Positions 5,290-9,681 of a stretch of DNA of 9,681 nt are shown here, piece by piece. The translations under genes and the position numbers were made by a program. Source of the stretch: JAZQNC01 sp045536155 (GTDB taxonomy: Bacteria; Bacillota; Clostridia; Oscillospirales; CAG-272); contig JAZSMZ010000133.1 of NCBI GenBank assembly GCA_045536155.1, positions 1 to 9,681 on the forward strand. Reading direction: 5' to 3'. The notes under the pieces are model-generated. The model had not been told where the DNA came from. It ran no database searches and worked only from the letters and a program-made list of their open reading frames with translations. Each line of letters opens with the position of its first letter. The stretch's first letter is position 1.

Positions 5290-7512
5290 GCTTGGAAATG
5301 TCCCAACTGTGAAACTCTCAATCAAGGCAAAAAATGCATAGTGTGCAATTCTCCCATGCCCCGAAGCGCAAAAAAGAAGGGTAAGGGTCAAAAGCGCAGA
5401 CAGAATACAAAACCGCTTATCATTGTTGCCCTATCTGCCATTGCAGTTGTGGCATTGGTGCTCGCTCTGGCTCTGTCACAGTCAGACGAAACGGTAAATC
5501 CCAATATTGACACTACGACTGCGCAAAACGATGTGACCACCGCCCCCGACGTAACGCTTGACAGCGATACAATTCCCGACGTCACAACGAGCGAAGCTGA
5601 AGATACAACAGCGATATCGCATGATACAACCGCCGAAAGCGAGAGCACCGAAAGCGAAACGAGCGACGGCGAGGAGGGAATCAAGAGCGTGTCGCTCGAC
5701 GTTACCGAGCTTACCATAAAGGCAGGCGAGAACGCCAAGCTTAACGGCAGCATCCGCCACGTGGGCGACGTCGATCTGTCGGTGGTATGGAGCACGTCGG
5801 ATCCCGACGTTGTCAACGTCACCGCAAACGGAATAGTTATCGGTGTCAAATCGGGAAGCGCTGTCGTTACGATGACGGCATCGAACGGCATGAGCGCCGA
5901 ATGCCGAGTCACCGTCGAGCCGAGTGAGGTGCTCTATATCACCCTTTCGGCAACGTCGGTAAATCTCGAGGTCGGCTCGGGCAAGACGATAAATGCAAAC
6001 GTATCTCCTGCCGATGCAATAAACAGCGCCGTTGAGTGGGAGATATCCGACGAAAATATTGTAATACTTACAGATGAATCCGATGCATCGGTCATAATCG
6101 TTGCACAGTCTGCAGGCGAGGCTACACTTAAGGCCAAGACGGCAAACGGCAAGAGCGCACTCTGCAAGATCACCGTTACCGAAGCGGCCGTGAAGGTCGA
6201 ATCGATCGAGATAGACGAAAAAACGGTCAATATCAGGGAGGGTGAGGAGTACAAGCTTAACGTTACCGTCCTTCCCGAGGATGCCACCGACGTAAAGCTG
6301 ACCTTTACAAGCTCAAACGAAGAGATCGCATCGGTTGATGCCGAGGGCAATATCACCGCCAAAAAGAAGGGCAGTGCCGTTATCACGGTAAGCACCGAGA
6401 GCAAAATTAAGGCAAGCTGCACCGTAAACGTCAAGGCTGAAAAGGTCGAGGCGCTGGTGCTTTCCGAAAGTCAGGTCACCATGACGGTGGGTGACGTTTA
6501 CACAATAACCGGTCAGACTATTCCCGAGGGATTCACCATTCTCTGGACGGTGTCCGACGACAGCATTATCAGCATGATCGGCGGACGTATATACGCCATG
6601 GCTCCCGGTGTTGCCACCGTTTATGCATTTGCATCCGACGGAGTGAGTGCTACCTGCACCGTTACCGTTGTAAGTCCCGTTCTGCCGACGTCCGTTTCAT
6701 TTGAAAATAACCGTATCAGGCTCGACGTCGGTCAGACACATACGCTGAAGCTGAATTTTACTCCGGCCGATTCCTATGCCGAGCTGAGCTTTACATCGAG
6801 CAACAATGAGATCGCATCGGTCGATGAAAAGGGTGTGCTGACAGCGCACAAAGAGGGCGTCGTTGCGATAAACGTCAAGACGTCAAACGGCCTTTCCGCT
6901 ATGTGTGTTGTCGAGATCGGCTCTGAGGGAAGTGCATCTGCGGAAAGCGATTTTACTTACAGCTATAATGCAAAGGGAATAACTATAACCGATTACGTCG
7001 GTACGTCGGACAGAGTTGTGATCCCCGAAAGGATAAACGGCAGCAAGGTAACGGCCATCGGAGCGGGCGCATTTATCGACAAAACGGTAATTTACGTAAA
7101 GATTCCCGATACGGTCGATATGATAAGCGAATATGCTTTTGCAAATTGCTATAATCTCGTTTCGGTCACGTTTGGCGCATCGCTGTATCAAATAGATGCA
7201 TACGCCTTTGCAAACTGCATGAATCTTGCAGAAATATCGCTTCCCGACGGACTTGCAAGGCTGGGCGCGGGTGCGTTTGAAAACTGCCGCGCGCTTGTAT
7301 CGGTAAAGATCCCCGAGCAGGTAAGAGAGCTTTCGGGTGCACTTTTCAAGGGATGCACCTCGCTTGCCGAGGTCACCGTGGGAAGTCAGGTAAACAGCAT
7401 AGCCAACGATGCCTTTGACGGATGTAATGAAAATCTTGTTTTCATCGCGCCCGACTATTCAATGGCGCATAACTTCGCCTCGCTTAAGGGCTTTGAGGTA
7501 AGAAATCCGTAA
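5287..7512 (+). CDS. Membrane-anchored protein: zinc finger, TM helix, five Big_2 domains, BspA-type LRR
   Basis: A 741-residue single-pass protein joining an intracellular zinc module to a long surface region. N-terminus: WKCPNCETLN with C5, C8, C17, C20 and W3/N12 spaced much like a RanBP2-type zinc finger. A basic stretch follows (28-42, positive-inside), then a transmembrane helix (about 43-64). Residues 65-130 are a Thr/Ser/Asp/Glu-rich stalk. Five Ig-like group 2 repeats span about 131-211, 213-298, 302-383, 385-462 and 466-544; each ends with a SAxCxVTV-like strand. Residues 577-717 hold six BspA/LRR_5 repeats of about 23 residues (VxIPxxVxxIxxxAFxxCxxL). There is no LPxTG sorting signal, so the N-terminal helix is the anchor. 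It is the last gene of the operon and ends just before a strong terminator. Likely role: surface adhesin or sensor whose cytoplasmic finger contacts the vWA, kinase or phosphatase; this link is inferred. Confidence 0.9.
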   Translation: MAWKCPNCETLNQGKKCIVCNSPMPRSAKKKGKGQKRRQNTKPLIIVALSAIAVVALVLALALSQSDETVNPNIDTTTAQNDVTTAPDVTLDSDTIPDVTTSEAEDTTAISHDTTAESESTESETSDGEEGIKSVSLDVTELTIKAGENAKLNGSIRHVGDVDLSVVWSTSDPDVVNVTANGIVIGVKSGSAVVTMTASNGMSAECRVTVEPSEVLYITLSATSVNLEVGSGKTINANVSPADAINSAVEWEISDENIVILTDESDASVIIVAQSAGEATLKAKTANGKSALCKITVTEAAVKVESIEIDEKTVNIREGEEYKLNVTVLPEDATDVKLTFTSSNEEIASVDAEGNITAKKKGSAVITVSTESKIKASCTVNVKAEKVEALVLSESQVTMTVGDVYTITGQTIPEGFTILWTVSDDSIISMIGGRIYAMAPGVATVYAFASDGVSATCTVTVVSPVLPTSVSFENNRIRLDVGQTHTLKLNFTPADSYAELSFTSSNNEIASVDEKGVLTAHKEGVVAINVKTSNGLSAMCVVEIGSEGSASAESDFTYSYNAKGITITDYVGTSDRVVIPERINGSKVTAIGAGAFIDKTVIYVKIPDTVDMISEYAFANCYNLVSVTFGASLYQIDAYAFANCMNLAEISLPDGLARLGAGAFENCRALVSVKIPEQVRELSGALFKGCTSLAEVTVGSQVNSIANDAFDGCNENLVFIAPDYSMAHNFASLKGFEVRNP

Positions 7513-7520
7513 AATAATTA

Positions 7521-7557
7521 AAACAGCGTTCTTTCATGAAAAGAACGCTGTTTTTTT
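7521..7557 (+). terminator. Strong intrinsic terminator closing the signalling operon
   Basis: AAACAGCGTTCTTT (7521-7534) pairs perfectly with AAAGAACGCTGTTT (7540-7553) over a 5-base loop, followed by a run of seven T (7551-7557). It starts nine bases after the stop of the zinc-finger/Big_2/LRR gene. Confidence 0.93.
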
Positions 7558-7567
7558 GCACCGTTGA

Positions 7568-7597
7568 TCATAAAAACGCGATATGCGGGCACAATAA
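7568..7597 (+). promoter_or_regulatory. Possible sporulation-type promoter of the coat protein gene
   Basis: In the spacer, ATA (7570-7572) is followed 15 bases later by GGCACAATA (7588-7596), which matches the last six positions of a SigE-type CATACAATA element. A sigma-A reading, TTGATC (7564-7569) with a poor -10, is also possible. Low confidence either way; the idea rests partly on the gene downstream. Confidence 0.2.
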
Positions 7598-7636
7598 AAG
7601 CACGGACATATTCCGAAGGAAAGGATGAATTAAAAA

Positions 7637-8092
7637 ATGAATTTAACTCAAAAGGAAACCATGCTTTTAAACGAGCTTAAGGGTCAGGAGCAGCTTTGCA
7701 TCGAAAAATACGCGAGATATTCCGCCGAGGCCTGCGACGGCAATCTCAAAAATTTGTTCACCGACATCGGCAACATCGAAAAGTCGCATCTTGATACCAT
7801 CAATTCGATGCTCAACGGCACCTTCACTCAGCTGAGCGGTGGTGGCAGTCAGTCGAACGCGGCAAGTTATATCGCGGTGTCGAGCTGCACCGGATGCCAA
7901 AAGGACAGCGACGCATATCTTTGCGCCGACGCATTGGCAGGCGAAAAGCATGTATCATCCCTTTACGATACCTGCGTTTTCGAGTTTAGTGACGTCAATA
8001 TGCGCGATGCGCTCAATCATATTCAGAAGGAAGAGCAGCAGCACGGCGAAAAGATATACGCCTATATGGCAAAGAACGGCATGTACTCCTGA
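7637..8092 (+). CDS. CotF-type spore coat protein (ferritin-like)
   Basis: A 151-residue cytosolic protein of the Coat_F / spore coat family common in Clostridia. It reads MNLTQKETMLLNELKGQEQL at the start, typical of the family, and has a ferritin-like pattern of Glu and ExxH residues: E18, E23, ExxH at 48-51 (EKSH), EKH at 103-105, and EEQQH at 132-136. The halves are joined by a Gly/Ser linker (66-78), followed by a CTGC pair (84-87). In the family the role is in the spore coat or in a ferritin-like, possibly metal-binding, function during sporulation; iron binding here is inferred from the residue pattern. Upstream, AAAGGA (7620-7625) is about 11 bases before the ATG; a two-codon ATG-AAT-TAA lies in between at 7625-7633. 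It is separated from the signalling operon by a terminator, so transcribed alone. Confidence 0.87.
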   Translation: MNLTQKETMLLNELKGQEQLCIEKYARYSAEACDGNLKNLFTDIGNIEKSHLDTINSMLNGTFTQLSGGGSQSNAASYIAVSSCTGCQKDSDAYLCADALAGEKHVSSLYDTCVFEFSDVNMRDALNHIQKEEQQHGEKIYAYMAKNGMYS

Positions 8093-8230
8093 AAAGGATG
8101 CCGCCGGCGCGGAGGCGCTCCTGCGGAGGGCAATAACGGCCCATGTGGGGCAAGAACGGATAGATGCCATCTGTAATCGATTTACAAACACCCGAAGATA
8201 TATCGAATGGATTCAAGCGACAGCGCAGAT
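8093..8230. other. Non-coding spacer after the coat protein gene
   Basis: No gene is supported here. The first part is GC-rich and holds a bulged hairpin (CGCGGAG 8108-8114 against CTCCTGCG 8118-8125) without a T run, so it is not a convincing terminator. The rest shows no clear motif. Open frames crossing it continue into the repeat element and lack family features. Confidence 0.5.
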
Positions 8231-8327
8231 CCTATGTAGGGGAGGGGTCTCCCCTCCCGATGATTGTATACAACACAGCATACGATCTGACAATGCGGGA
8301 GGCGGAACGCCTCCCCTACGGCGTAGG
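8231..8327. mobile_element. MITE-like inverted-repeat element with two internal hairpins
   Basis: Perfect 10-bp terminal inverted repeats, GTAGGGGAGG (8236-8245) and CCTCCCCTAC (8310-8319), bound an 84-bp element. Each end also forms its own hairpin: GGGAGGGG/CCCCTCCC (8240-8247, 8251-8258) and GGGAGGCG/CGCCTCCC (8297-8304, 8308-8315), both with 3-base loops. The core has a TTGTATACAA palindrome (8264-8273). Outside, CCTA (8231-8234) and GTAGG (8323-8327) extend the symmetry. No coding capacity. Such small palindromic elements are scattered in many Clostridia genomes; mobility would need a transposase elsewhere. Confidence 0.6.
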
Positions 8328-8394
8328 AATACAGCACGATTACGTTGATTATTTGCTTTTTGAGGGATCCTTCGGGAAAAATCTTCTTTTTCCA

Positions 8395-8423
8395 TTGAAA
8401 AGCGTGAGCGTCTATGGTATAAT
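8395..8423 (+). promoter_or_regulatory. Near-consensus promoter of the GH2 gene
   Basis: TTGAAA (8395-8400) and a perfect TATAAT (8418-8423) with a 17-base spacer. Transcription should start near 8430, giving a short leader with AAAGGAG (8442-8448) before the ATG at 8457. The promoter begins about 70 bases after the inverted-repeat element. Confidence 0.85.
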
Positions 8424-8456
8424 GTAAAAAATGCGCAAATCAAAGGAGAATTATCC

Positions 8457-9681
8457 ATGTACAGATGCGAACATCCAAAGCCGCAGTTTTACCGCGAAAA
8501 TTGGGTCAATTTAAACGGAAAGTGGCAGTTTGAAATAGACGATGAAAACAACGGAGTCGAGAGAGGGATTTTCAACGCCGATGCCTCCTTGTCGTCCGCT
8601 ATCGAAGTTCCTTTTTGCCCCGAAAGCTCTCTTTCGGGAATAAAGCATACCGATTTTATGAAATCGGTATGGTACAAGCGCGAGCTTGACATCACAGAGG
8701 ACAAATTCAACGGCCGTATACTCCTTCACTTCGGCGCCGTTGACTACAAGGCAACTGTTTACATAAATGGAAAGCAATGCTTTACCCATGTCGGCGGATA
8801 TGTTCCCTTTACCGTTGACATCACCGATTATGCCGTCGCAGGAGAAAACATTGTTACCCTTCATGCCGAGGATGATACTACAAATCGCATGATCCCTTCG
8901 GGCAAGCAGTGTGAAAGGCTTGAGTCCTACGGCTGTCTTTACACCCGTACCACAGGTATCTGGCAGACGGTGTGGCTCGAATTCGTGCCGAAAAACTACA
9001 TAGTCAAAACCAAATACGATACCGATGCCGAGAGCGCGACTCTCAACATCACCGCCACTCTCTGCGGCAGCGGAACGCTTCGCGCCGTTGCATATTACGA
9101 GGGCAGAGAAGTGGGCAGAGGTGAAACGGTCTCGCATGGCACTGTTGCATATCTGAGCATAAAGCTCAGCGAAAAACACCTTTGGGAGGTGGGCAACGGC
9201 CGCCTTTACGATCTCGTTTTGACTTACGGCGATGACGTCGTAAAGAGTTACTTCGGACTTCGCACCATAACTCTTGACGGATACCGCTTCCTCATCAACG
9301 GCAAATCAGTTTTCCAGCGCCTTGTTCTCGATCAGGGCTTTTATCCCGACGGCATTTACACCTCCCCCTCCGACAGCGAGCTTGTTGCCGATATCGAGCG
9401 CTCCCTTGCCATGGGATTCAACGGCGCGCGTCTTCACGAAAAGGTGTTCGAAGAACGTTTCCTCTACCATTGCGACCGCCTCGGATACATCGTTTGGGGC
9501 GAATTTCCCAACTGGGGACTCAACCACACCTATGTTGAGAGCATCTACGGCATTTTGCCCGAGTGGCTTTCTGAGATCGAGCGCGACTACAACCATCCCG
9601 CAATCATCGGCTGGTGTCCCTTCAACGAGACGTGGGATCTCGACGGTCGCTGGCAGATAGACGATCTCATTTCCTGCGTAT
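8457..9681 (+). CDS. Glycoside hydrolase family 2 enzyme (3' partial)
   Basis: Beta-glycosidase of the beta-galactosidase/beta-glucuronidase superfamily; 408 residues are in the window. Domains in order: the sugar-binding jelly-roll (about 10-177) with LNGKWQF (19-25), VWYKREL (71-77), GGYVPFTVDIT (113-123) and the hallmark YTRTTGIWQTVWLE (162-175); an Ig-like sandwich (about 178-270); and the TIM barrel from about 272, including GFNGARLHEK (320-329), GYIVWGEFP (343-351) and GWCPFNETW (385-393), where E391 is the expected acid/base. The nucleophile lies beyond the window edge. There is no signal peptide, so it probably works in the cytoplasm on imported oligosaccharides or glycosides. Exact substrate cannot be told from this part. 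The start has AAAGGAG (8442-8448) at eight-base spacing and its own strong promoter. Confidence 0.93.
   Translation, partial: MYRCEHPKPQFYRENWVNLNGKWQFEIDDENNGVERGIFNADASLSSAIEVPFCPESSLSGIKHTDFMKSVWYKRELDITEDKFNGRILLHFGAVDYKATVYINGKQCFTHVGGYVPFTVDITDYAVAGENIVTLHAEDDTTNRMIPSGKQCERLESYGCLYTRTTGIWQTVWLEFVPKNYIVKTKYDTDAESATLNITATLCGSGTLRAVAYYEGREVGRGETVSHGTVAYLSIKLSEKHLWEVGNGRLYDLVLTYGDDVVKSYFGLRTITLDGYRFLINGKSVFQRLVLDQGFYPDGIYTSPSDSELVADIERSLAMGFNGARLHEKVFEERFLYHCDRLGYIVWGEFPNWGLNHTYVESIYGILPEWLSEIERDYNHPAIIGWCPFNETWDLDGRWQIDDLISCV

Noticed and set aside
5388..6434. Long minus-strand frames opposite the stalk and Big_2 domains
   Set aside because: Low-complexity Ser/Val/Thr-rich translations are the expected shadow of a Thr/Asp-rich coding strand.
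8231..8327. CRISPR array or riboswitch
   Set aside because: There is one pair of inverted repeats, not regularly spaced direct repeats, and no known riboswitch core was recognised.
8164..8427. 87-codon plus-strand frame across the inverted-repeat element
   Set aside because: Its sequence is made largely of the palindromic repeat and the GH2 promoter, has no ribosome site and no recognisable domain.
8511..9179. 222-codon minus-strand frame inside the GH2 gene
   Set aside because: The plus strand encodes a clear GH2 enzyme with conserved motifs; the antisense frame has none.

Overview
The window looks like a chromosomal segment of a Gram-positive, spore-forming Clostridia-type bacterium (Bacillota), probably gut-associated. 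The clues are a CotF-type spore coat protein, a SleB-like cell-wall hydrolase, AGGAGG-type ribosome sites, TTGACA/TATAAT-type promoters, and a family 2 glycoside hydrolase. This placement is an inference from gene content; no rRNA or tRNA gene is present.

Layout. Positions 1-330 hold the AT-rich 3' end of an unrecognised gene, its terminator, and a spacer with two hairpins. A reverse-strand mazG (327-974) follows, divergent from a short SleB-like hydrolase (1076-1423). Next comes cytidine deaminase cdd (1564-1941) with its own strong promoter.

The centre is an apparently complete transcription unit. It starts at a near-consensus promoter (1984-2012) and ends at a strong intrinsic terminator (7521-7557). 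It encodes, in order, a four-helix membrane protein, a von Willebrand factor A (vWA) protein, a PP2C-type protein phosphatase, a soluble Ser/Thr-type protein kinase, and a 741-residue membrane-anchored protein. The last protein has a cytoplasmic zinc finger, one transmembrane helix, five bacterial Ig-like (Big_2) domains and a BspA-type leucine-rich repeat end. The vWA-phosphatase-kinase core resembles the TerY-phosphatase-kinase triads known from tellurite/stress loci, but no Ter protein is visible and the partners here are a surface protein and a membrane protein. My reading is a phospho-signalling system in which surface sensing or adhesion is on one polypeptide and the kinase on another. 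This is the most interesting part of the window.

Downstream lie a CotF-like ferritin-fold protein (7637-8092), a spacer carrying a MITE-like inverted-repeat element (about 8231-8327), and, after a strong promoter (8395-8423), the first 408 codons of a GH2 glycoside hydrolase that runs off the window.
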